Positions 23,447-33,187 of a stretch of DNA of 41,241 nucleotides are shown one piece after another. The translations under genes and the position numbers were made by a program. The notes below the pieces were generated by a model. That model was not told where the DNA came from, ran no database searches, and worked only from the letters and a program-made list of their open reading frames with translations. The stretch covers positions 12,386 through 53,626 of the forward strand of contig LSSN01000210.1 in NCBI GenBank assembly GCA_001970855.1. The letters are read 5' to 3'. This DNA comes from Smittium culicis (Eukaryota > Kickxellomycota > Harpellomycetes > Harpellales > Legeriomycetaceae). Within the stretch, counting starts at the first letter, position 1, and the number at the start of each line of letters is the position of its first letter.

Positions 23447-24221
23447 TTAGTGGACGGATGTTTCGGCTCTAGAAGATCTGGACCTGTTTTTTTGGAGTTC
23501 GCGTAATGTAAGTTTTTGGGCGCGGTATAGGTCGCTTTCGATTCCGCGGGAAGGTTTGCGAAGGTGCATAAAATTGCAAAACCCACTTCTGTTGCATTCT
23601 GAGTTTTCGTACTGGCGACAACACGCTTCTCTGAAGTCAGTGACGGGACTGAGCTCGGCCCATATGGGGCGGCCGCCGTAGTAGCGGTTGTTAAGCTTCT
23701 CGACGCAGTTGAGTGCATCTTCTTCCAGCAAGAACTGGACGTATACGTTGCCGACTAAGTGGTCGCCGACATTGTCGCAGACTTTTAGTTCTTCAATCTC
23801 GCCGTACTTGGCAAGCTCCAGGAACATATCCTCGAAGAAGAGATCGAAATGTTTTTGGACTTCTTGGTCGGATAGCAGACAGTTGGGATCGTGCGCAGGA
23901 TTTTGGTAGACGTTGGACATTAGAACAGTCTGTGAATATGTTGGCTTGACATGTTTTCTTGAGCATCTGTCACCGTGTCTACACGCACCAATTTTGAAAT
24001 AAAAGGAACAATTTACCCTACGAATTATTTAATAACATTGTTAAAGAAAAAAAAAAACTTATTAGGAATGTTATAAATGTTGAAAGGATTTATTTTTATT
24101 AGCGTTTTTTTATTAGTAAACAAGAAATTAGAGAGTATTATTTAATAATTTATAAAAAATTTTTTGTTTAAACTTACTTGTCCTTTTCTGTTCCATAGAT
24201 AGAGGCTAGATGTTCGGCCAT
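23447..24221 (-). CDS. U2AF small subunit (U2AF35)
   Basis: Two exons, 24178-24221 and 23447-24017 (GTAAGT donor, GTAG acceptor), joining in phase to 204 residues. U2AF35 reads the 3' splice-site AG and pairs with U2AF65. Exon 1 is MAEHLASIYGTEKD, almost the human N-terminus. Zinc finger 1 is C18-x8-C27-x5-C33-x3-H37 (CSFYFKIGACRHGDRCSRKH); the serine after the third Cys sits at position 34, the same number as the human S34 hot spot. The UHM/RRM core contains CDNVGDHLVGNVYV, NNRYYGGRPIWAELSPVTDF. Zinc finger 2 is C148-x7-C156-x5-C162-x3-H166. The C-terminus is short: only a few Arg-Ser dipeptides (NRSRSSR) replace the long RS/Gly tail of animal homologues. This fits a genome rich in short introns that mostly end in YAG. 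Confidence 0.95.
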
Positions 24222-26903
24222 GATTTAATATATTTGGTGATTCGAATTAACTGTGATTTATTGAAGGAGTTGGATGAATTTAAATATTGTAGAGATTCGA
24301 GATGCGCAATTATAAGGTGGTTTGAGTATTTAATCGAGGAATTAAAGTAATAATAGCAAGATATACGAAGAAAAGTTAAATGAGTAAAATATACAAAGAA
24401 GATTATAAAAAAAAGTAAGTAGTAATTTATTTATTTATCATTTATTTTTTTTGATTTTAATTTTTATTTATAATAAATCTATTATGGCCAAGTAGAAAAG
24501 ATATTTATTACTTTGATTTGAAATAATTTGTTGAAAAAAAAAAAATTAGGTGAGGTAATTGATTCGTTGGGCATGAAAATAATATAGGCGCTTTCAGTGA
24601 AATGGCGTAGTTTTCTAGAACATTCGATAGATGATTCGCCAAGGCGAAAAAAAGCAAATAAACGACGCGAATTAATATCTTTTTATAAACAAAAAATTTT
24701 ATATCAAGCATAACAACTTTATTATAATAAATAAATAAAAAAATTTTTTTTTTATATCAGCCAAAGAATAAACTTTTGTGAGTCCTAAAGTTGAAGGAAC
24801 TAAGCTTTGTAAAGTTCAACTATTTGGGAGAAAAGCATGATTAAAGATAATTTAATTTAAAGAAAAAGATAATTGAGGGGTTTAATTAGATTATATCTGT
24901 CTTTGGTTACGAAAGAATGCTTTAAATTGTGCATCAGTATGAATAGGGATTATAGGTTAATATTTTTGGGTCTGAGGGTCATCCCTAAACTTTTTCGAGT
25001 TCAACACACTTTAAATAAGTGAATTTATTGATTTTTCAGTGATTTATAAGTCAATTTATTATTTGCTGGGATAATACAATAAATCAACAATTCTTATTGC
25101 CTCGAATTTATTATGTTTTAACTGAGAATAGTTGGCTATATTTGGTAGAATTAAATCAGTTTACTGGCCAAGAAAAGCTTAAGATGCTAATTTATAGACA
25201 TTATCTTTAAATTTAGAGATTAAAAATTTCTTATATCATAGTAAATTTACCAGAAACAGATAAAAATATGTAAATATAAGTGATGCATAATATGCTAAAA
25301 TAATAATGTTAAAAAAGAAAGCCTTTTTTGGCATTAATTAGTATTGGTTAGGCACATAGAGTAGCTTCAGTGAACAGAAAATGAAATATTTTGTAATTTG
25401 GCCAAGGATCAAAAGAAAATATGAATATGAATTTCATAAAATATATAGTCACATTACATATTTAATTTGGATAATTGATTTGAGGTTTTTTTGCTTAAAG
25501 CAATAGAAGCGATTTAAATCTATGAGCTGTTTAGTAATTCGGAGGTTTGAATGCTTAATATAGCAGCCTAATATTGTGATCAATAACCCTAAAAGAAACA
25601 AGTCTTAAAAATACAGCTTATTGATTCGGCAGATATTTTTATGAGTGCTTGTTATTTGATAGTAGGATAAGTTTAGCCAATAATGTATAGAGCTTAGAGG
25701 TTAGTCATTTTGGTGAATCGCTTTTTGTTAGCTATGCGCAGTCTATTTATTAGCGGAATAGTTGGTAGTTTCAAAGAACAGTAAACGAGGAGATTCGGGC
25801 TAAAATCCCCGGAACACCTAGCTTCCGGGATATTAATAGCTGGGATTGCCTATAGTAGCTCAAAACTTTGATAGATTCCGAGAAAAGTAGAGCGTGAATA
25901 TGATTTTTATGTAATAGTCAGATGACTTGCCTTTTATTCTTCGCTAAAGCGGAGTCATTAGATGGCTTGTTAGTGCTTAAATTGCTTATTATTCCTTTGG
26001 GTAGGGTCTTTGTTTTTTATTGGCGTTAGATGTATGAGCAGAAATTTGCTTGATCAATCTTTTTCCCAGATATTTTCGAAAGGCCAAACTACTTCAAATC
26101 TCTTCCTGTAAGCTATTGACTAAACTAATTTGTATGATTGTTCGCCAATAAATTTTCACAATAATGTATGATGCTCCAATCGATTCGACCCAATAATTAA
26201 TATCAAAAGTATATATTGACAAACAAACGTGTGCTCAATAATTTTGAAGCATGTTTATTGGCTAAATAAATATATTACTAAGCCAATTATGTATATAGAG
26301 CTTGGGCTCCCAATGGGCAGATCGCGACTGCTAACCCCTAAACCTTTCCATATAATAATATGAAGCAATGGCGATGATTGGCCCATAAGCAAATCGGTGA
26401 ATTGTTACTAAAAAAAAGTCCAATATTATCGAAATCTGTAACTGATAGATAAAAAAAAAGAAAAGGCTCAACGCAATTTCAATAAATTTGCTGAATTTCC
26501 GGATTTGCAAAAGTGTATTACAAAATCTTTAAAACATTTTTTATATCAAATTCGAACCAATATACTTTATGCGTCTTTTAAATCCCCAACACTGTTATTC
26601 TTCTCTTTAGTTGCCCGCCCTCTTCATTTACCCTTTCGCTATCCCCTGCTATAGGTATCTGATATCAGACATCAATCTCTTCCGAAAAGCCTTTATAAGC
26701 TTAAGCAAGCTTATCCTACAAAAAATACTTTCATATTTCAACTGCTTTCCCCCCCCCTCCCCCACTCTCACATAAAAAACTCCAATAATCCTTCTTGTGT
26801 GTACTGTTACACCTTCTATCTCCAGATTTAGTTCTGATTTACTTATTCCACTCACTTCTAATTTGAACGCGCATACCAATTTCTATTTTTTTATTTTCAA
26901 AAG
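24222..26903. other. AT-rich spacer between U2AF35 and the ERT1-like gene
   Basis: A 2.7-kb divergent interval that must hold both promoters. No gene is visible. It has TGATTCGCCA at 24632-24641, a related GATTG-TTCGCCAATAA near 26140, a GC-rich hairpin (CCCGGAA at 25808-25814 with TTCCGGG at 25823-25829), a 24-26-base repeat at 25675 and 26281, and a C-rich tract C9-T-C5 at 26749-26763, 140 bases upstream of the ERT1-like start. The minus-strand open frame 26649-26879 lies in the promoter-proximal pyrimidine tract and is not credible. Confidence 0.5.
25675..25700 (+). repeat. Short dispersed repeat, partner at 26281-26306
   Basis: AGCCAATAATGTATAGAGCT here and AGCCAATTATGTATATAGAG at 26281 align along about 25 bases, with one two-base indel and two substitutions. 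Both copies belong to the recurring AGCCAAT / ATTGGCT motif seen in several spacers. Confidence 0.5.
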
Positions 26904-29900
26904 ATGGCTGAACATACTGATCATCAACCTAACTTGGTTGATTCTATTAGCTTTGAGGACTCTGACTTCTCTTTAGACAATCATTTACCCGCAAATAGTA
27001 ATTCATCTCTCTCTTACTTCAACTAAGTTATACTATTTCCTACGAATTTTAACTTACATATATTTCTTCGCCTGTCCATCTCCCCCTCCCTTCCACTTAT
27101 CCTCTGAACTCACTCACTCAATATATCAAAACTTATTTATACTCTACAATTACATGTTTATTATAGATTCAGAAGCCAACTTAATAAATAATCCAGGTAC
27201 TGAAAATAACAGCGATAAGTCTAACAGCGCTGAAATTTCAGCCCCAAAGATTAAAAAAAAGCGAAAGAAGGTTCAAAAAGGTATTTATTACCCTCCCCCC
27301 GCCCCCACCACCCATCTTCTAAAAGCTATCATTCTATAAAAAAATATAACTTCGCAATAAAAAAAAATATATCTTCAATAAATTCATCCCATCCACTTGT
27401 ACCTCTACTAACTTTTCCACTACCATCTTTTAGCCTGTGTTTACTGTAGAAGATCCCATATGACCTGTGACATAGGTATTTTTTAATTCGCTCTGTTCTC
27501 TTCTATATTGAAACTTTTTTAATTATTCTTTCAATAATACTTAGAGAGACCTTGTAAACGATGTATCAAAAGAGGAATTGGTCATTTATGCCGAGATGAA
27601 ATCGTCACTGAAACTCATTTAAAAAAAAAAGGTTATTTTTATAATTTTCTCGACCTTTTCTTCCATTTTACGTTTTTCTTATAGCCAACCCTAACTATAC
27701 CTACCTATAATTGATTACAAACTTTTGATTTTATTATTTTTATTTGTCTAGTTGCTAAAAATGATACAAATGTTGTTTCATCAACTTCTAGTGCAAACAA
27801 TATAGAATCTTCGCTTAATAACTCACAACACCAACCTGGTCCCCTATCCTCTTCTAATTCAACTTTTAATCACGAAGCCTCATCTATTTTTCCAAGCTCT
27901 AATTCTTTCTCTGATAAAAATAGCCCAGCTACTAGTAACTATTTTTAATTCTATTTTTTCCCTCTCTAAATTCAAAAAATCAAAAAACCCTTTAATCCCC
28001 TACTTTTTAGCTAGAATCTTTTAGAGCTAATAGACTGACTTCTTCTTTTTTAATTTTTAGTACCTCAAAATAATTCCGAATTTACTAATGACCCTGCTGG
28101 AATGATGCTTAATAACTCGCAAAATAGCGACCTTTTAAAGTAAATATCATTTCAATTTCAATTACATACTTTTTTTTCATTATTTTAATATATTTAATGT
28201 GCATCTATTTAAAAAAATAACCAGAGCCATAGATAGTTTCGATGCGAATTTTAATCTCCGAAAAGGTCAAACTTATTCCAACACCGACTTTTCGAAGAAC
28301 AGTAACCAAAACTCTCAAAATACAAGTAATATAAACTATGACAATTTATCTTTTGCATAAAGCGCTAATAATTTTATTTCTGCTCTTCATTTTATCACTG
28401 TCTTTTCATAATTTCTTTACTCTTATTCCATTTGTTTTCATAATTATTTACTCTTATTCCCTTTTTTCTGAATGAGCTTATACTAATTTATTTTTTTATT
28501 CGTCTCATTAGTGCATCTCAATCCTCTTTCAGCTGTTGAAAGTATTCCAATTAAACTAACAAACCCAAGCCGTACAAACACAAATAATAGTTTATCTTTC
28601 AGCACTACCCTAGACTCAAACATCAATATCAGAAAACTAGATCAAAACCCTAAATTTAACGAATTTAATGACTATAATTTATCAAATCCACAAGATATTC
28701 TTCGAGGAAATTTCACTGATCACCGCCCAAAACTTGGAGCTTTATCGCCATTACCTCCACTAAGTACAAAAATGGCAAACCGCGCTGCTAACAAAAAGAT
28801 AGGATTCCCTCTTGGCACCGACTCTATCTCTACATCATTAAACTTTGGTAGCAAATTTCATGAAAGCGGAAGCAATAATTTTTCTGTAAACAAAAACCGC
28901 AAATATTCTAGACTACCTATTGATTCAAACTCTCAAAACATTTCTTCTGTTGAACAGAAAAAACAAATGCTCGAACCATACTACCTCTCTGTATTAAATC
29001 TGGAAGACTCCTCTTCTGAAGAAAAATTAAGACAAATTTTAAGCTCAAAATTTACTACTGGTGTTTTAAAGCCTTTTAATTACGTTAATGGGTATTTGAG
29101 AATGCACAGATTTATGGAAAAAAAGTAAGCTTAATGCAAGTTTTGATCCCCTTCTTACCCTCTATTTAATTTTTTTATATAAACTTGTAGCTATTTTTAT
29201 ACTTTTGCCGAATTAACGCTAACATATTTTTTTCATTTCTAATTAGTATGTCAAGCGCCAGTGTTACAAGACTTGTTGGAATTTTAAGTATTTACCGATC
29301 TACCTTCATGTCAATCATCAAATCTCTTACTGACGCCGACGTTTTAGTATCAGAGGTAGCTTTTGAAAAGCTTCTGTTTGATTACGACCACACTTTCCAT
29401 ACATTTGGTGTTCCTGCTTGTTTATGGCGTCGTACTGGTGAAATCTTTAAAGCAAACAAACAATTTGCTGATATGGTTGGTCTACCTATACAATATTTTA
29501 GAGAAGGCAGGGTAACCATATATGAGTTGATGACCGAAGAGTCTACTGTAAATTACCTTGAAAAATACACAAACGTTGCTTTTGATGTTACCCAAAAAGC
29601 TGTTTTAACGTCTTGCGTGCTACAAGTTTCAAACTTAGTTAGAGCAATGGTCGATAGAGATATTAATAATGGTTCTTGGGGAAGCGGGAGTGAGCTTGAA
29701 TTAGAACCGCTTCCTGTAAGCCTAGGCGATCGAGGTGACCCTGAATCATTTCTTTCGAGCTTGAAGGAATCTGACGCGTTTCACTCAATTTCGAAAAATG
29801 CCAAGGACTGGGACTCAATCACAAAGAAGATGTACAAAGAGATTACGAGCGTCAATAAGACTAAAAATAGTTCTGATATGTTTGAGGAAACTAGCTTTTT

Positions 29901-30285
29901 AGACAGAAGCGGAAATTCGTTTCGCTCTGCATCTATTCCGCTGAATGGTAATTCGCAAAATCACAATAACACATATAGCGTTTCTGGCCAATCTGAAAGT
30001 ATAGACAGCGGGAAAAACCAACAGCAAATTGGCGTAGGATCAAACAATGTCAGCAACAATATTTATAACTCATCAAATAACGATAACACCAGCTCTACAT
30101 TGAAAAATTTCAACAAATCCCAAAACTCGCACCAAGAAAGTCAGGATAACAATGTCAATAACGCTGCGAAAAAAAAATTCTCTATTCCTAATAAAAAGCT
30201 GCCTTGCTGTTTCAGTATTACCATTAGGCGTGATAGAAACTGTTTGCCCATAGCCATTATCGGAAACTTTATGCCCATCAACTAA
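26904..30285 (+). CDS. Zn2Cys6-PAS regulator of ERT1/AcuK (Rds2) type
   Basis: Nine exons: 26904-26997, 27167-27280, 27434-27475, 27545-27631, 27752-27934, 28061-28139, 28225-28325, 28512-29124 and 29247-30285, all GT-AG and in phase, 783 residues. ERT1/AcuK proteins are nuclear factors that control gluconeogenesis and respiratory carbon use in ascomycetes. A basic patch (KIKKKRKKVQK) precedes the binuclear cluster C-x2-C-x6-C-x5-C-x2-C-x8-C at about residues 71-98 (ACVYCRRSHMTC, PCKRCIKRGIGHLC), matching the ERT1/AcuK signature. A long Ser/Asn-rich middle follows. The PAS-type domain (~485-560: FHTFGVPACLWRRTGEIF, IYELMTEESTVNYLEKY) and the C-terminal block CCFSITIRRD...IIGNFMPI are diagnostic. 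Exon 1 must be spliced at A|GTAATT: read-through meets a TAA ten codons later. Exons 2-5 all start and end in phase 1. Target genes in this lineage are unknown. Confidence 0.9.
27291..27313 (-). other. G-quadruplex-type tract in intron 2 of the ERT1-like gene
   Basis: The plus strand is C3-T-C6-G-C5-ACCA-C3, so the minus strand reads G3-TGGT-G5-C-G6-A-G3. That satisfies four G-runs of three or more with loops of 1-4 bases. It starts 10 bases after the splice donor and is very GC-rich in a window dominated by A and T. As the RNA is C-rich, any quadruplex would be on the template DNA strand. Confidence 0.6.
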
Positions 30286-31375
30286 TATATATATTTAATT
30301 TAAACCATTTTTTAAAATTCAGAACATATAAATTTTTTTAATCCTTTCTATTTTTATTAACTTGCCTCATTTTAAACAACTGTTAAATTAATTAATTATT
30401 TTTTATTTTTTTTTAGTTTTAGGAGAAAAAAACTCAATAAATATATTTGTAATTAATAATCCAAAAATTTCTTGTTTCATTCTCTTATAACACTGCCTTA
30501 TAACTCTATCCATTTTGCCTTTATCACTAACCTTATAAGTTTATACATCATATCTTTTTTAAATAATTATCTATTACCTTAATACCGTTATTCATTTGAA
30601 GAAACTATTTTTTTTTCGCATTTTAATTTTTAGCCCTAAAATTTATGTTACTGTTGTAAAAAAGCTTAATAAGAAATGGCGATGAATGTATATCCATTAA
30701 AAAATTTATTCATATAAAAACTAGGCAATTTATAGCCCCTTCACAATCATTTTTTTAAAAAAACATTTTTTATCTTGAGATAGGTTATGGACTTTAAAAC
30801 CAGATTTAAGAGGGTAAAAAAGGATGTTAAATAATACGATTTCTTTTGAGTATAATTAAGCCTTATCCGATCTAAACATTCTTTATTATACATTTAATTC
30901 GAGGGGGGGTGGGGGGGTTGAATAGATACTGGCTAAAAAGTTATTTCAAGTTATTTAAATAATACATCTTTAGAATCATCAAATTGCTTCAATTAATATT
31001 ATCAAAAGGTAGATAATAAATAAAAAAATCAAAATATCGGTGCACTGTCGGATTAAAACGGTTCAATAAATATAAAAATACACACGGAAAGCTTTATTGG
31101 ATATTTTATGGAAATGAAAAAATACCAATGTTGGTTTTTTTATCAGTTACGACTAATAGCTGTGATATTTTGTTTGATATTTATTAAATACGAAGAGAAC
31201 TCAAGAGTATATAAACTTTCGAATTCTCACAGTATTAAAATCACTTTTACAATAAGAATTTCGTTTATCTTTTTTTTTTTTACAGTGAATTTACTGATAA
31301 AAGTACAATCACATACGATATTTCATGATTATTGTAAATACCTAAACTCAAATATTTTGTTTTTTTTTGTTTTTA
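30286..31375. other. AT-rich spacer downstream of the ERT1-like gene
   Basis: About 1.1 kb with no supported gene. The 99-codon open frame starting at 31108 is hydrophobic, low-complexity and runs into a repeated segment in the wrong frame. A G7-T-G7 run at 30903-30917 is the only GC-rich feature. Confidence 0.5.
30903..30917 (+). other. G7-T-G7 tract, potential G-quadruplex
   Basis: Two runs of seven G separated by one T can be read as four G3 runs with single-base loops, the most stable quadruplex topology. It lies about 620 bases after the ERT1-like stop codon, in sequence otherwise almost free of G or C runs. Confidence 0.6.
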
Positions 31376-31560
31376 ATCGCGGAATTTTATTGGTACGAAA
31401 TCAATAATAGAAAATATGTGGTAAAGTAAGATAAAAAAATAGTAAAGTTGATGCAATTAAAAAAAAAACTAATATTTTAATACTAATAAATTCCTCTGCC
31501 GGACTACCGGCTGCGTACCTAAAGGGAAATGGCATCAATCTACCAACCGAAAGATCCACA
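31376..31560 (+). repeat. Duplicated coding segment, copy 1
   Basis: Direct repeat of 32374-32555 at roughly 70-80% identity by eye. Each copy starts ATCGC(G/A)GAATTTTATTGGTACG and ends in the region AATCTACCAAC...AAGATC. Copy 1 has lost the AG that copy 2 shows at the inner splice site (CGG versus CAG), but its second half keeps a long open frame. Substitutions between copies fall mostly at third codon positions of the frame that reads SSAGLPAAYLKGNGINLP. Confidence 0.75.
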
Positions 31561-31830
31561 CAGGCATTGTTTCAAGTAGGCTGGATGACTGAAGTTACAA
31601 GCAGTCATGGAATTAAGCTCGCTCCAACAAAATTGAATTCGTTAGTCAAATATTTCGTAAAAAAATTTAAAATTAGTAAGTACACTGTTCTAAAAAAATA
31701 AATCAGCATACTAAGCATTTGATTGTGGTATCTAAAGTTCTTATTTCTACTGAGCTTGACGCTAAATAATCGTATGATTGCAGAATATATTGCCAAAGAA
31801 TTTGGTCAGCAAGTTTTTTTTTGATTTTTA

Positions 31831-32024
31831 CCCTTTCCCGTCCAACACTCTTTAAAAAAATCAATTTTATGATTCGTTTATGATTTAAAAGCAGGCTTGT
31901 TATTTGTCGTTAATTTACAATATACCAATATCTCTTGTAGCCTCGGATTTAATTTAATTTAATTTAATTGAACGCTGTTGGCTATATATGATGGGTAAAA
32001 AATTGTCTACTGCCTGGGAAAGGG
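31831..32024 (-). mobile_element. piggyBac-like MITE, copy A
   Basis: 194 bases, flanked by TTTA (31827-31830, presumably a decayed TTAA) and TTAA (32025-32028). The plus-strand left end is CCCTTTCCCGTCCAACAC and the right end GTCTACTGCCTGGGAAAGGG, so the ends share inverted CCCTTTCCC. In the reverse orientation it matches copies B and C: CAGTAGAC inside one end, CATAAACGAATCAT near the other, then GTTGGACGGGAAAGGG. TTAA duplication and CCC...GGG ends are piggyBac hallmarks. There is no coding capacity. It sits 18 bases after the probable end of an exon of the unrecognised gene. Confidence 0.75.
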
Positions 32025-32373
32025 TTAAATAGAGATTTGGACTCTGAAAAGGGTTAAGACATAAACAAATATATAAAATTTATATCATGTGTTTTAGGCA
32101 TAAATAAAAGTAACAAGATTTTATAGGAGTAACTGAACTGAATAATAAATCACTACGAAATTAAAATAAATTATACTAAAATAAGTATATAGTAGTAATT
32201 TACAACAAAAATCGTCATCAACTATCACTTATAAAAAGATTATTAATATCCTTCTCTAATTTATTTTAACAAGTTATAATCCCTGCTTTATTTGGGTGCT
32301 TGTTCACCTTTCTAAACTCTTTATAAATAAATCTTATTAAATAAAACTTTTATTTATTTGTTTATTTATATTT

Positions 32374-32555
32374 ATCGCAGAATTTTATTGGTACGATAAC
32401 AATAATGGAAACTATTAGGTGAAGTAAAATAGTGTTGATTTAAGGCAAAAAAAAACAAAACGAATATATACCCTAATGCTTATAAATTCCTCAGCCGGCC
32501 TACCAGCTGCGAACCTAAATTGAAATGGGATCAATCTACCAACTCAAAGATCAAT
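32374..32555 (+). repeat. Duplicated coding segment, copy 2 (decayed)
   Basis: Counterpart of 31376-31560, one kilobase downstream in the same orientation. In the frame that is open in copy 1 it reads LINSSAGLPAANLN, then a TGA stop, then NGINLPTQRS. An earlier stop (TAG) also interrupts its first part after IAEFYWYDNNNGNY. It is therefore a pseudogenic duplicate. MITE B is inserted about 35 bases after its end. Confidence 0.75.
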
Positions 32556-32589
32556 CCGAGGATTAGCAAATAACTTGGCTCTCTCTTAA

Positions 32590-32780
32590 CCCCTTCCCAG
32601 GCAGTAGACTACTTTTAATCTACCAAATCTAGCAAACTGGATACAATAAAAACAGTTTAATTCTGAAATTTATTCAATTATTGAGCTGAACCATACTGGC
32701 AATAATAATACGTTAGCTTATAAATCATTAAATAACCACTTTATTATTTTTTTTTCCTTAGGGTGTTGGATGGGAAAGGC
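32590..32780 (+). mobile_element. piggyBac-like MITE, copy B
   Basis: 191 bases, preceded by TTAA (32586-32589) and followed by TTGA (32781-32784, a one-base change from TTAA). Left end CCCCTTCCCAGGCAGTAGAC, right end GTGTTGGATGGGAAAGGC. It is the same family as copies A and C; the terminal 20-25 bases agree best and the AT-rich interior has diverged. Confidence 0.75.
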
Positions 32781-33187
32781 TTGAAATCATTTCTATTTAT
32801 CGGATTTAATCAATCCTGATTTTTATTTAGCTTGGTGCAAACCATATTACTAACGAATTTAGTCATTCAAGTGTTTTTTATTGGTTGGATAATGATGGCT
32901 TCATTATTGAATTTCAAGGAATTAAATCAGAAATAAACAAAATTAACAGGTGATTTTTTCTTGGCATTAATCAAGTTTTCGTATTTAAAGTAATTTTCAT
33001 TTAATTGTTTGAGCTTCAAATAAAATATAAGCTCTCAAAATAATAAAAAAGTTCAAGTAAAAGGACGCGATTTTAAGCTTTAATTTCGGTATATTTACCA
33101 GGTATTTTAAATTAAGCAGTTAGTATTGCATTATATTTTTACAGGATATTATTCGAATTCTCGCTCGCTTACTTCCTTAGAGAAAAT

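Larger units (their letters stand above)
31435..32949 (+). pseudogene. Unrecognised spliced coding remnant upstream of COX15
   Basis: I do not recognise this protein. An 80-codon open frame at 31435-31675 reads ...TNILILINSSAGLPAAY, then LKGNGINLPTERSTQALF, and ends KYFVKKFKI at an ideal GTAAGT donor. A second exon, 31784-31812 (YIAKEFGQQ), follows a TTGCAG acceptor in matching phase; its donor (GTTTTT) is poor. A third, 32831-32949 (LGANHITNEFSHSS, FYWLDNDGFIIEFQGIK), follows TATTTAG and ends at AG|GTGATT. No start codon or upstream exon is certain. The gap between exons 2 and 3 is about 1 kb and contains MITE A, a decayed second copy of the first exon and MITE B, so the locus may be dead. 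It might still be expressed if the enlarged intron is spliced. See the findings for the phase match with COX15. Confidence 0.45.

Noticed and set aside
26649..26879. Minus-strand open frame upstream of the ERT1-like gene
   Set aside because: Lies in the promoter pyrimidine tract; its Gly-rich part is simply the complement of C-runs.
31108..31407. 99-codon hydrophobic open frame
   Set aside because: Low-complexity, and its end overlaps the duplicated segment in a frame that shows no codon-level conservation between copies.
32460..32571. Alternative frame of copy 2 (KFLSRPTSCEP...) as a real C-terminus
   Set aside because: Although open to a stop, changes between the two copies fall at third positions of a different frame, so this frame was not the one under selection.
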